Positions 52,685-63,877 of a stretch of 64,000 nt of DNA are shown one piece after another. The position numbers and the translations under genes are program-made. Below the pieces are notes generated by a model. It did no database searches. It worked only from the letters and a program-made list of their open reading frames with translations, and had not been told where the DNA came from. The stretch is from positions 10,319,676-10,383,675 of the forward strand of contig CM049311.1 in NCBI GenBank assembly GCA_026874595.1. Direction: 5' to 3'. Each line of letters starts with the position of its first letter. Position 1 is the stretch's first letter. This stretch comes from Sipunculus nudus. Taxonomy: Eukaryota > Annelida > Sipuncula > Golfingiida > Sipunculidae.

Positions 52685-52873
52685 CCAAAAGTGGAACTAG
52701 GAAGTTCACATGTGCTCCTCTCCCTGAAAATCAAAATTTTCTTCTGCTGTTTCTTTCTTATATAATTTTCACTTTCAACTTTAAAACCTGCAGTGTTTAT
52801 TTACCATATTTTGATATAAACATCTTGAGATAAATAAACCATGATCCTTTTCTGATTCTATAGATCAGAGATA

Positions 52874-52889
52874 TGCTGACATCTGGTAG
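52874..52889 (-). promoter_or_regulatory. CTCF-like motif, reverse orientation
   Basis: On the minus strand this reads CTACCAGATGTCAGCA. It is 205 bp from the preceding copy and in the same orientation. Confidence 0.35.
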
Positions 52890-52971
52890 CAAAGACCAGA
52901 ACTAAATGACTGAATTGACCACAGATCATGCTCCGAAACTTTTTCTATTCTGACATTAAAACATTAAGTTG

Positions 52972-53580
52972 CAGTGGTAGATCCAGAAAGGGGATCAAGA
53001 CCCCCCCCCCCTTTTTTTGAGCCCAAACAACCTTTTTTTAGGATTTCCAACAAAATTGTGTGCCCTGGACCCCATCCTTTCCAGATCGGATCGAGGACCT
53101 GCTTCAGGGTTTCCTTTAGACTTCCTGGGTCCAAGCCAAGCCAAAAGAAGTATACGCTCATCGATCAGCTACAGGTTGCTGCGGTCAAGACCTCAGCCCT
53201 GTGCGCTCCTTAAGCATGTTCTCTGAGCTAACAGTCGCAGTGCCAAACCAAGCCAAGCAAGGAGCCGTAGAGGGCGCCATCTTCTCTCCTGGGTTGAAGT
53301 CCTTGTTAGAAAGCTGCAGCATCCACAGCCACAAAGCCCGAAGCAACCCGCATTCCCTCCACCAATCCCAGCAGCGGAGACCCAGCCATGCATTCAAGAA
53401 CCGAACTCGATCCTGGTGAACGACCCTTACTTCGAGACGCAAAGCCCTTTTACTTGCGATTTCGGTCATTTGGACCGTTAAACCAGTTTCCCAGTTATGC
53501 AAGTTTACAAGTTTTTTCGTCATCGGCAAAGTCTTCCTGGGTTGGACCCTCCACTTTCCAAAATCCTGGATCGGCCCCTG
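52972..53580. mobile_element. 609-bp repeat with CAGNGG...GATCCAG inverted ends
   Basis: Left end CAGTGGTAGATCCAGAAAGG, right end inverted CAGGGGCCGATCCAGGATTT. The interior is GC-richer than its surroundings and has overlapping open frames on both strands, none with recognisable domains. Similar termini occur at 6798 (CAGGGACGGATACAGGATTT) and 12999 (CAGGGATAGATCC). A target duplication is not evident. Confidence 0.5.
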
Positions 53581-53918
53581 AGTTTTCTGTTCAAATGGGC
53601 ATTATGCAAAATTTGGAAACTAATTCTACTTCCACAAATATGTTATTTTTTTTTGGTTGGCTGGTTAGGTGGCTTTTCTGACATAAATTAACAGATTGTT
53701 ATGAAATTGTTGGAGGGGTAAGGACAACTAAGGAATAATCCATAACATTTTGGAGATGATATGGAAAACTGGTATGATTTTCATTTAAAGGATTTGATTA
53801 GCACTTTGAGAAAGAGCATCTTGTTGCCTCAGGTCTGACCCATTCATGATCCAACCATGGAATCGGCAAACAATGACACATATCTGTGTATCACACACCA
53901 AAGTTTGATAAGGATTCC

Positions 53919-53924
<6 letters not shown>

Positions 53925-53973
<49 letters not shown>
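53925..53973. repeat. (TA)n microsatellite
   Basis: Uninterrupted TA run 65 bp from the GC splice donor, in the intron. Confidence 0.92.
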
Positions 53974-53976
<3 letters not shown>

Positions 53977-54032
53977 CATATGTGGTCTCTGACTTAGTTT
54001 CTATTTAATATAAAAATCTAGGGCTAATATTT

Positions 54033-54038
54033 ACTTGC
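54033..54038 (-). other. GC splice donor (GC-AG intron)
   Basis: The intron begins GCAAGT after exon sequence AAAAG and ends TTTTCAG before the next exon. GC donors normally need strong surrounding matches, and this one has AAG before and AAGT after the variant base. Frame and PET-domain length both support it over nearby GT alternatives. Confidence 0.8.
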
Positions 54039-54219
54039 CTTTTCTACTGATATCCCTGGTGGGATCCATGCATAGCCTTCTGATAGCGTTTTCTCTTTGT
54101 CCACCCGTAGATTTGGATCCTTGGGAGCTTCCCAGCCGAGACGATCTCGAACGTCGACAAACTCTTCATGATAAATGTCATGGTAGTCTCTTGGGCACTT
54201 ACAGTTCATGCATATATTC
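54039..54219 (-). CDS. Lmpt: Limpet exon: Cys-rich end and start of PET domain
   Basis: The acceptor TTTTAACAG opens the exon, whose first base completes R29. Then follow 60 codons: NICMNCKC with C32, C35 and C37, PRDYHD with H42, a linker, and the PET start GYAWIPPGIS at about residues 73-82. The exon ends after VEK. Its donor is AAAAG|GCAAGT, a GC rather than GT splice site. Using it keeps frame, and it gives the spacing between the PPG motif and the GEKYR motif that PET domains of Prickle and testin have. The nearest GT alternative (four bases downstream) shifts frame into a stop. A weak in-frame GT at TCA|GTAGAA would delete three residues of PET. Confidence 0.9.
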
Positions 54220-54763
54220 CTGTTAAAATACATGATCACAGCTGAGTTTTCATCTGGTAACTCGTTTTTATAAAATTTAGAGTAATAAATTAACTGTAAT
54301 TTACAGTATGACCAGTAAGATAAAACTATGCCTTTACTATAAAATGAAATAATCAAAACATCTAAGATTTGAAACAATTGTTTTCTCTCACTTTAATTTT
54401 TCTACTTACACAAAAGATTTTTTGAAAGTTTTCAGATTCCAACATGTAATATTTAAAACAATTCATTTGTAAATATGTTCCATTCTTGCTATTATGAACA
54501 TTTTATACACAACTGATGCATAAAACAGTATTTCCTGAATAATAATAATACCTGTTATAAAAAAATTTCCTGTAAATATAGCATGCAAATTGAAGAAAAA
54601 GAAAGCTTTCAGATATAAAACTTCCACAAAAATCAAGTGGCCCATGGGCCATGATGCTCAGCTAATTTTGACTGGGTGCTCATTTTTTTTTATCGTTATA
54701 TATTGTCTGTGAGAACAGGCTATGGCTAAAGTTATTGTGTTGTAAAATGGACAGAAAAGAAAA

Positions 54764-56684
54764 CAAGGGACCTATGGGTCACTATGCTCAGCTGACGTTA
54801 ACCTTGAAGGTAAAAATCTAAAATAATATCAAATGGAGATAAAGTGTAAGAGGAAGAGGTAATAAAGGCCATGGTTGGTTTATATGATTGGTTTGTATTG
54901 ATGAGCAAGAAATTGTTGCAAATAATATTTTGTGACCTGACCATGTGTTCCCTAATGTTGAAACTGAAGCATGTGAGCAGTTTGTGAACAAATGATCTGT
55001 ACAATTACCATGATCATTAGTTGGCTTTTCGATTAACTGTTGACATTTCAGTAGTTTACACATTTGTTCAATCAAATCTTTTTTTTGTATAATATAAATT
55101 ATTATATATGTTTTTTTTTTATGAAATGTATACAGTTGAAATATAACTAATTAACAACATAAAACATGGCAAACAAAGCCTGATCTCAAATTCTGCTGAT
55201 GCAGGAAAATAATGAACAAATGTTTGTAACAAATCCTCATTTTTTTATCACATCAATTTTTTTTTTAATTTAAGTTTATATTTCTATACATTTTCAATAT
55301 AACATATATATCTGAATATAAAAGTTGATTCATAATTCTCAATTGCATCATCATAAATCTCAATCTTGTCAGATAACACCACATCATGCATACAAATGTT
55401 TATTTATTTTTTACCACAAAAATATATCTTTTGAATCTGCAAAACAATAAATGTCTAAAAAAAAATACTTGATTTAGATTTCACAATTTTGAATTGTGTC
55501 TTTATTTATCCATAATGTGCTTCATATTTTATCATAATTTAAGCATACTGATGGGTTCCATTATGATTGGTAAAATCATTTAAAAGAAAAATGATTTCTT
55601 TAAAAATGTTACATTACACAACATTGCATCTTCTGGATTATACCTTGAATTACTTTTTTAAGGAAAGTTTTTGCATATCAGAGTGGAAACAGCATTACAA
55701 TTAAGGAGATACAGTGAAAACAATAACAATACTGCATAACATTTGGTGGGTTGGGTTTGCGGGGGGGGGGGGGGGGGGGGGGGGGGAATGGGGTGGTGAT
55801 ATCAGAATAACTGTACACCTGTCACAGCAGGGGATCTCCCCCAGTGACTGTAACAAATCAGAAACCCTGGCATAGCTGACTTCCAGTGACCTGGAGTGGG
55901 ACCCTGCATCTGTAATCTGTAATCAAAGCAAATGACTACAATAGAGCCTCAAGAAAAAAACCAATAACTAGCTTAATTTTCAAGCTTTTACTTCCAAATT
56001 TCAGATTTAAACAAATTAAATATTTATGTTTACATGCTGTGAAAATTAAATCAATGGTACTTACAGGAAAAAAACGTGCCATGGTCAAAGTTGGGCAAAA
56101 TTTAAGGTACTGATTTTATTTTTATGCTAATTACTTAAAAAATTTACAAAATTCAGATCTAATTTTGGGTTAACAATTGAATCTTAATTAAACATAGTTA
56201 TATACTTGGGAAAATAGACTCTAGTTTCAAAATTTTTCATGTTAAGTGAGTAAATATTTTTCCTGATTTTTTACAAAGTCCATTATGTTTGGGCCCATAA
56301 CTTAAAGAATTTATACTTAACAGACTTAATTTCTGGCATGTACATAGGAATTATATAGAAGAATATTTATGGTTAATATGAGGAAAAACAGATGAGTGGT
56401 TTTGAAATTAGGCAGTCCTGAAGTGTGAAAATAGGATTTAAATAAAAAATTGAGGTTTTTCCTTAATTTCTCAAAGGAACGAAGTCGCAAAGACCCAGTT
56501 TTCGGCTTGGTAGGAGATCTTGGGGACATCTAACATTATGCTGAATTTTGGATTCCTAGGTCTTACGGTTTCAAAACGTGCCACATCTACGGACGGACGG
56601 ACGGACGGACGGACGGACAGACCGACGGACGACGGACAATGGACCACGACTATAGCTCAGATGACTTATAGTCAGCTGAGCTAA
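54764..56684 (+). mobile_element. Helentron-like element, full length, nested in another
   Basis: A 1,921-bp copy near-identical in order to 6905-8857: same 5' end, same long AT-rich interior, a 26-base G tract at 55761-55786, an ACGG run at 56590-56637, the palindrome and the CTAA end. It interrupts the element that starts at 54634 and resumes at 56685. It carries no intact coding region for transposition. Confidence 0.75.
56590..56637 (+). repeat. (ACGG)n microsatellite in element 3
   Basis: ACGG units with a variant near the right end, in the same position relative to the palindrome as in the other copies. Confidence 0.9.
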
Positions 56685-58290
56685 AAATCAGGATTCATAG
56701 GAGACCTGGCCAGGACCCCCCTGGATTTCACAATAGAGGGTTCCAAGGAAAATGGATACAACTTGTACCCTATCTGTCTGGGTGCTCAAAATCATGTTTC
56801 TGGTCCATAGCTAGCAGAATATAGGTCACCATGATCCAATTTCCAGTTTCCAAGGAGAACTGCCAGGGATTTCCCTGAAAGTCATTTTAGAAGAGTCATG
56901 GGCATGGGCTAATGAATACAATTTCTGCCTTGTCTGTCTGGGTACTCAAAACCATTTTTCAGCCCACAGGTCACACAATATAGGTCACCATTACCTAATT
57001 TCAGGTTTCCTAGGACACTTGACTAGGACCTACCTGAATTTTATGTTAAAAGTTTCTAGGCCTAATGAATACAATCTGTGCCCTGTCTGACAGTCTGGGT
57101 GCTTATTTGACATCTTTTCTGATAGGTTGCAAATTATAGGTCATGGTGACCTAATTTCAGTTTTCAAAGGACATTAGCCAAGGACATCTCACAATGTTAC
57201 ATTATAAGATTCTAGGCCTAACAAATACAAGCCCTGGCTGACTTTCTGGGTGCTCAAAATCCTGTTTTCGGCCTGTAGGTCACAAAATGAAGGTCATCAT
57301 GACCTAATTTCGGGTTTCCAAGGAGATTTTTTACCTGGGACCTCCTAGGATGTTGAATTAGAAGATTCTAGACCTAACAGATACGATTTTTGCCCATCTG
57401 ACATTCAGGGTGCTCAAAATCAGGATTTTGTCTTGTAGGTTACAAAATACAGGTCAAGATGACCTAATTTAAGGTTTCCAAGGAGATTTGCCTAGAAACT
57501 CCCATGATATTGTGTTGGAAGATTCTAGGCCTATCATATACTATTTGTCCCCATCTGACATTTAGGATGCTCAAAATCAGGTCACAAAATATAGGTCACC
57601 ATGACCTAATTTCGGTATTCCAAGGAGATTTGCTTAGGACCTCCCTAAATGTCATGTTGGAAGATTCTAGGCCTCACAGATATGATTTGTCGCAATCTGA
57701 CATTCAGGGTGTTCATAGGACATCTTTTCCCCATAGGTCACATGACATGTTGGAGGATTCTAGGCCTAATGGATACAATTTGTATCCAGACTGACTGTCT
57801 GGATGCTCAAAATCATGTTTTCGGCCCGTAGGTCATAAAATATAGGTCACCATGACCTAAATTCAGGGTTCCAAGGAGATTTGCCTAGAAACTCCCAGGA
57901 TATTGTGTATGAAGATTCTAGACCTCACAGATATGATTTGTCCCCATCTGACATTCAGGGTGCTCATATGACATCTTTTCCCTATAGGTCACAGAATATA
58001 GGTCAGAGTGACCTAATTTCAGGTTTCCAAGGACATTTGCCTAGGATCTCCCAAAATGTCAGGCTAAAGGTTTCTAAGCCTAATGGATACAATTTGTACC
58101 CTGTCTGACTGTCTGGGTGCTCAAAATCATGTTTTCCGCCCGTAGGTCACAAAATATAGGTCACCATGACCTAATTTCGGGTTTCCAAGGAGATTTGCCC
58201 AGGACCTCCCTTGATTTACAGTTAGAAGTTTCTAGGTCTAAAGGTTAAGATTTGTGCCCTGTTAACCGCAGGATGGCGGGACGGACACCA
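56685..58290 (+). repeat. Core tandem repeats, period near 157 bp
   Basis: The phrase GACCTAATTTC(A/G)GG followed by TTTCCAAGGAGA recurs at about 56829, 56990, 57148, 57300, 57459, 57601, 57853, 58010 and 58166. Most spacings are 142-160 bp. The 252-bp gap contains a partly deleted monomer near 57740. Each monomer also has TTCTAGGCCTAA and GGTGCTCAAAATCA. The open frames here come from the repeat and are not genes. The size and context recall the BIV160/pearl core repeats of bivalves, but I could not align them. Confidence 0.8.
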
Positions 58291-59097
58291 AACAAAGGGT
58301 GATCACTATAGCTCAGATGACTTACAGTCAGCTGAGCTAATGAAGTCTATAGGTGTGGGTTTGGGATGTGTATGTACTAGAGCTGAGAGGAATCAGATGG
58401 TAAATCATGCTAAAAAAAGTAACACAAGCTAAAAATAGCATCATGTCTTCATCTAGAAACTTAACATAAGGGCATGTTAACACAAACTTACTTCAGGTCA
58501 CTGAGAATAGTCCCTGGGATTAATGTACTGCAGTTGATATAACAATCAAGGCTAGCCTTAGTGAGTCAGTCATTCAGCTGTTAGGATTTAGGGCCAAAGG
58601 GAAGGAGTTTGAACCATTCAAGTGTGTGGATGTTTTGATGGCTGGAGTGGATGGTGGAGAGGTGGGATGCTAATCTTACACTACAGGAGTTATTACAGGT
58701 ATTCAGGGCTCCTCATTACATTTTGAAAGTAATCACCCAGTAGGGCAAGTAACAGATAGCTTTTACTGACCACTACATGAATTTTTACTTGTCCAACAAA
58801 AATCATAGATACAAGGAGAAGGGTTCCATGTGACTACTTTGCAATAATAAACATGGTCATATGTTTGTTTGTTAATAAAATTTCTCTTAATCATTTGCAC
58901 AGGTAAACATACAGGTAGGAATTACTTCTCCAAGAAAGATTACAGCCTTTGTATGAAGGTTTATATTAGACCCACTTGCCCAGCCAGGCAAACTGGAGTT
59001 CAATTTTGGTTGCTCTTAAACCATTTTCTGGAACTTTACTTGCCCCTGGCAAATGGTTAACTATTAATGTCAAGCCCTGGTATTCTGGATGGCTTAC

Positions 59098-59183
59098 CTC
59101 CATGAGTGAGCCTTGTAGCCTGTGCACTTGTCTCCGCATCCAAAGCAGGACTGACCATCAACTACCTCCTTGATAACGACGGG
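59098..59183 (-). CDS. Lmpt: Limpet exon: N-terminal cysteine-rich segment
   Basis: On the minus strand a TTTACAG acceptor precedes CCC GTC and a GGAG|GTAAGCC donor ends the exon. It reads 28 codons plus two bases: residues 1-28 include C13, C16 and C20 (C-x2-C-x3-C) and end in KAHSW, with R29 split across the intron. A C-x2-C-x3-C stretch followed by an aromatic H-x-W-R is typical of the region before PET in testin and Limpet proteins. The frame is fixed by the join to the next exon, which restores R-N-I-C-M-N-C-K-C. Because it starts with an acceptor, at least one further upstream exon must carry the start codon. I did not find it convincingly in the remaining sequence. Confidence 0.88.
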
Positions 59184-60235
59184 CTGTAAATATAAAAACA
59201 TGTCTTAAATTAGATAAAAGTCAATAAGTGTTTCACTTATACACACAGCCGCCCACTGAGTCTGGAATTAAAGTTTGAATCTAAATATGTCCTCTGCAAG
59301 CACAATACTGATGATTAATGTTCATTTTATCATAATAAATGGTATACTAGAGGTCTGCAATCACTCAGTGTTCACAGAGGTCACAATCTTGTAAAAATAA
59401 GGTTAAGGTAAACAATGAATATCAGGTGCAAATCTGTCACCTTGCTGTGGCGACAATGTGGAAGAGAAAAATTTCTTATTTTTCTTGTGGTTGGTTTTAC
59501 CCTATAATGGGAACTAAAGAAAGGCCTCCTTGCATAAAACATTATTTGGATTCATATATTGATACAGAAAAGCACTCATCATCCCCTACAGGCTCCTCTC
59601 TCTGTACACTACCTGGGGGTGCTCAAATGGAGTACATATAAGCTTGGTATGATGAAGGAGCTAGTTTAGTTCTTTTTTCCATTATCAGATGGCAGCACCA
59701 TCAACCCTCCAGCTGGGTTTTTGACTATCTACAGAGAGATCCCTATTTTTGCTGTTTGTTTTATGATGCAGAATGAGTGTTCTTCCTCATTTTTTAACAA
59801 AATATTGAGTCAGAATTATTCAGACAATGAATCACAATGATGGGGAAAGAGAAGCACTTGATAATATGATGTGAAACTAAACATCTGCCATTTTCACAAC
59901 TGGACTTTCCAGTAAACCCCAATATCATGATAATGACAGCTTAATGAAAATATAGCCATTCAAAGGATTGTATTTTCTATACACTCACAACTGAGTCCTC
60001 TTCTTCAAGAAATAGTATTCTTAAAATTTTCCAGAAATTTCAGATTTTCATAGAAAAAGTGGAAGATAAAGAAATCGGATTATTTTCATGTATTTATTCA
60101 CATTATATCATATATCAATTAATACACATACTATATACCTGTGAGTATTCAAAATAATTCTTTAAAGATATTCAGGAAGTACAGTTACAATGTACAAGTT
60201 ACTGTTCTAGTTCCTGTAAAAGACAAATCACTGCA

Positions 60236-60250
60236 AGTCAGCTGAGCTAA
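60236..60250 (+). mobile_element. Possible 3' end remnant of Helentron-like element
   Basis: AGTCAGCTGAGCTAA equals the last 15 bases of the full elements. Nothing else of the element is seen to its left, so it may be chance or an old truncated copy. Confidence 0.25.
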
Positions 60251-62636
60251 AAAGCACATAACATAATACCCATTAAAGATAGGAATGCTAGGTAACATTA
60301 TTTGAAATATATTCCACATATATTATCAGGAATTATGAAAACAGGTGTCATTTTTCAACTGACTCTGAAATCCATGTATAGCATGGCTGGTGGAATGTAC
60401 TGATTTATAAATAAACTGATCCATTACCCGAGCCTTGATAAGTATTGCTAATGTGATAAAGGAGCAATCTTCATAAACCAACGACTACAGACAGAAAAAA
60501 AAAATCTTACAAGGTTTTACATATCTGGCTCTTGTGCTGGTTTCATGACTATTAGTGTTTTGCCCACTGAACAAATATATCAATGATTGGTCATATTCTT
60601 TTATAATCAAAAGATTGGTTGCATTTTGTATAAAATATTACAAATAATTATGCAGGCATGCACATGCAAATAAGTCAAATTATTTAGAAAATATATTCCA
60701 ATCTGTCAGAGATATAAAGAAGGCAATATACAAAGTGGAGAAAAAACTTAATACTGAACCTTATGCAACAGATGTGTGTCAAAAACCTGGCCTTTACCTT
60801 GACCTTTCATCAAGACCATAATCATGCTTTTTTTATTAGCTTTTGTTTTTCAATTTGGCTTCTGTCTATCATTGTTACCACGTGAACCTGAGATACTAAT
60901 GATGATCGGTACGATTTCTATCAGAACAACATTAAAAATATCAATCTTAAAACTTTTTATATTAATTTTCATTAGAAATATGGAAGGTACATTGCATAAC
61001 TGATTAATAATCCATCAGTCAATGTCTTTTCTCAATTCATGAATATGATTTTAAATCTACAACTAATTCCTTATATTGAGATGTGTCACCTGCTTGTCCA
61101 TTAAAAGAAATCTGTATTCTCTTTTCATACAAATATCAATGATTTATCATGGAAACCAGGATGATAACTGACATGACCAATTCTCTCTATGTTTAGCCCT
61201 TATGTCTTAACCTGGTGTATATCCATATATAACATATATTATTATATTGTTAATTGAATCTCTGTAATTATTCAGCAAATAAATTTTCTAAAGTAAATAT
61301 TTTTCTCATAGTTTTCAAGTTCCAGCAGCATGCTTCAGATTACTAGTATAATAAACCACATATATAATCATTTCTTACAAAGAAATGTGTGGATAAGTGG
61401 GCCAAAATTCCCTGTAATATCCCTATACAGTGCTTTATAGTGCATTACAGTCAGATCTGCTCTGGTGTGATTGTTAAGGTAAATCTGCTTTAGCATGATC
61501 CTTTAATTTTAGTCACATCATTACAGATAATCTAAGATGAACCTACCTAAAATATATCAAAGCCAGAGAATCAAATAATATATCACTAACATGCAGGCCT
61601 TGGGAGAAACCTGGTTATTTTTATCTTGGTAAAAAAGATTGTGAGTGATGAATTCCTGATATCACAAGTCTGTCATCACCTGGGGCTGTAGACCCCTGCT
61701 CGTTTAAGACCATGTGAGGTGAGTCACTCTGGGTTTTTGTTTCCCTCTGGCAGTTCTGTGAATCATGAGCTTAGTCCTATAGACATCTAGCAGCCTCATG
61801 TCCTAGTCTGGCCTGGTGTCTCACACACACCACCTCAGGGTAACTAGCCCAGCCATCAGTTATTATTCAATGTAATGTTGAATAAATATACCCTATAGCC
61901 CATTCCTGAGTCCTCAAGGACATCTTAACCTTGTATTTGATGTTCGTCTTAACCTTGTATTTGATGTTCTTTCTTTACTTTTTACCTTTAATGAAAGAAT
62001 GTTTAACTTCTAGGATTTTTTCCTGAAATAATTTTCAGTTATTGATTAAAATCCTGATTTTCAGCTGAAAACAACACCTTCATTAAGTCTACCTTTACCT
62101 ACTCTCTTATTTTGTTTGACACCTTTAATATCATTCATGTGTAACACCTGATTAACTTCACCTCTTTCCATTTTTAAAATCAAAGTCTGACTTTCAAAGT
62201 GTTCTTTAGCTGGTACGGGATGAATTAAGGCTATTGTGGACATGGCTTTTAAAATTTTTGGCAAATAAAAAATGTTCTGTTCAGTTCTTATTTTGCACTT
62301 AATTCAATAAGAAAATAATTTAAGGATCACTGTCTATGAGTGATTTTCAATTATGGGGTTCAAATAGTTATCCTTCAAACAAGTTTTGATGTTAAGTTTG
62401 TACATACTGGCAAATAAATGCAAAAGTATAAATGGACATTCTAGCCAGATATTGCTGAATGTGGTCTGGCAGGAGCCAAGAAATACTGATATCCTTCAGG
62501 CCTGATGAACATCCCTATGTATTACAGGATGTCATCATAATAAATTCTAAGAACTTGCAACAAAATAGAACTTCAGAAATCCACATGTTTAGCAAAATTA
62601 AGACATTTCAAAATAACAGAAAGGATGTCACCTAAA

Positions 62637-62927
62637 GGCGAAAAAAAGGTATGGTTCTCAGGCGATTTTGTCAGAAATCAGTGCAGGCGGGCATTTCTTT
62701 ATTAGCATTTTTGTATGTTTTGATAAAAATGTCATATGATCAGGGAAAAGCATGATAATAACATAATTTTTTTCTAAACAGGTAAAAGCACTAAAAAACA
62801 AAGGAAAACTTATCAAAATTGTATTATTTTATCTTCTTGAAAGATGAAAATAAAAATAATTATTGATGCAGGGGGTAAAAACTGATGTGGGCAGTGCCTG
62901 TGAACCATACTTTTTATTTTTTTTGCC
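62637..62927. mobile_element. GGC-ended MITE (Harbinger-like)
   Basis: The left end, GGCGAAAAAAAGGTATGG then TTCTCAGGC, matches the inverted right end GCCTGTGAACCATAC ... GCC. TAA follows on the right and CTAAA precedes on the left, compatible with a 3-bp TAA duplication. About 290 bp. Confidence 0.55.
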
Positions 62928-63877
62928 TAATAAATTCTTCTTGCAAGAGAAAAGAATTAACAAAATTCTCAAGGTATGCAAACATAAGACATTTCAAAAG
63001 AAAAAAAAATTGAATTAAGATTATTTGCAATTTCATTTGGTAGAAGGCATATCATTTGTAATGTTATTTGAAAAAAAAAACATGAGTTCAGAAGCATCAG
63101 TTTGCTTCAGGCAAGCAAGATGATCTAGAAGGACATAGTGAAGCTGGTCATCTTTTGATGCCTGTCTGGCCTGTTTGCTTTATAACACTCCTTCCTGAAG
63201 ATGGCTCACCGCAGAGCAGGATGGGGGGCTGTCACGGAGCTGGCTCCCATCTATAGCTGAGAAAATGAATGTGTACAAAACATGGCTGCAACTCTAATTC
63301 CGTCTTCTGGAAGCCAAGAAGACGTAACTCTGCCGCGCAGGAAATTGATCTCAACCTCAGCCTTCCATGAAATTGGCTCAACCAGCACCAGCCAGTACTG
63401 AATGTAAAAACACTGTCATCCTATAAATCCTTGACAAGAAAACAGCATGCACAGTTTCTTCAGCTTGTGATAAGGTATCACTTCTGTTTGATGTTCTACA
63501 TTTCATCCTCCCCATATACTGCTTATTCAAGGAATGGCTGGTTACATGATCTTGAAGCTGCTGCCTTGTTAGCTATCATGATATTACCCTATCAGATGGA
63601 TATATATAGAATTTCATGTGATGCAAATTTTCTCACATTCTTCTAAAAACTGAGAGGCTTGATTTTTCTTCCAAATGGGGAAAATTAAAGACTGTGTGCC
63701 ATTGCTGATTAATAACAAAGCAAAATTGGCACTCATTCATATTACTCTGGAAAATAAAAAAAAAACATAAAATTTTAATCTATTTAATCAGAAAAAACTC
63801 AAAAATTTTTTTACATAAGAACTTATTTGTAAATTTGTTAATAAGGTGCTGAAACGTCTGTTGTTCTTGAACTATTA

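Larger units (their letters stand above)
52386..54038. other. GC-AG intron within the PET domain
   Basis: A 1,653-bp phase 0 intron on the minus strand. It contains two CTCF-like motifs, a 609-bp repeat with inverted ends and an AT microsatellite, listed separately. Confidence 0.8.
54634..58340 (+). mobile_element. Outer Helentron/pearl-like element with ~157-bp core repeats
   Basis: Its 5' end, CAAGTGGCCCATGGGCCATG then GCTCAGCT, is a variant of the other elements' 5' end and matches the element at 44964. After 130 bp it is broken by the 54764-56684 insertion. It resumes at 56685, carries about ten core repeats near 157 bp, and ends with a short GGACGGACA remnant, the 3' palindrome and CTAA. 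The pieces at 44964-45566 align to both sides of the break, which supports one interrupted element. Core repeats near 160 bp between conserved ends are typical of bivalve pearl elements. Confidence 0.65.
54220..59097. other. Intron with nested mobile elements
   Basis: A 4,878-bp intron splitting codon R29. Most of it (54634-58340) is one Helentron-like element interrupted by another. The flanks 54220-54633 and 58341-59097 show no recognised feature. Confidence 0.85.
3458..59183 (-). other. Lmpt: Limpet/FHL-type PET-LIM gene, partial (five exons)
   Basis: Five exons joined by in-frame introns give 307 codons with no stop. Domain order is a Cys-rich segment (residues 13-42), a PET domain (about 55-165), LIM1 (170-226), LIM2 (235-286) and the first zinc ligands of LIM3 (C295, C298). 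Proteins of this family are zinc-binding scaffolds; in flies (Limpet), worms (LIM-9) and vertebrates (FHL1/2/3) they act at muscle attachment structures, the cytoskeleton and in the nucleus as cofactors. The LIM2 second half, with the string YILREEHPYC and then LFANTCEDC, closely resembles the start of vertebrate FHL2. That is why Limpet/FHL is preferred over testin or Prickle, which share PET plus LIM but differ here. Both ends are missing: exon 1 as seen starts at a splice acceptor, and the remaining LIM exons would lie left of position 1. Exon sizes are 86, 181, 237, 216 and 201 bp. Confidence 0.88.

Noticed and set aside
53185-53529. Overlapping open frames of up to 114 codons on both strands
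   Set aside because: They lie within a repeat with inverted ends, are open in several frames because of GC-rich composition, and show no domain.
57504-58108. Open frames with repeated EDSRPHRYDLS-like residues
   Set aside because: They follow the ~157-bp core repeat and occur in shifted frames; the residue repeats come from the DNA repeat.
58545-58612. Possible tRNA-derived SINE with a B-box-like GGAGTTTGAACCATTC
   Set aside because: No A box at proper spacing and no cloverleaf could be drawn.
3458-59183. Calling the gene testin or Prickle on the basis of PET plus LIM domains
   Set aside because: PET and LIM1 alone fit all three, but the second LIM exon and its splice point match FHL/Limpet better, and the PET-to-LIM1 linker is much shorter than in vertebrate testin.
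62061-62264. Minus-strand frame of 67 codons considered as the missing first exon
   Set aside because: Its best donor (GAGAGTAG|GTAAAG) is in phase 1, whereas the next exon needs phase 0, and the residues do not resemble Limpet N-termini.
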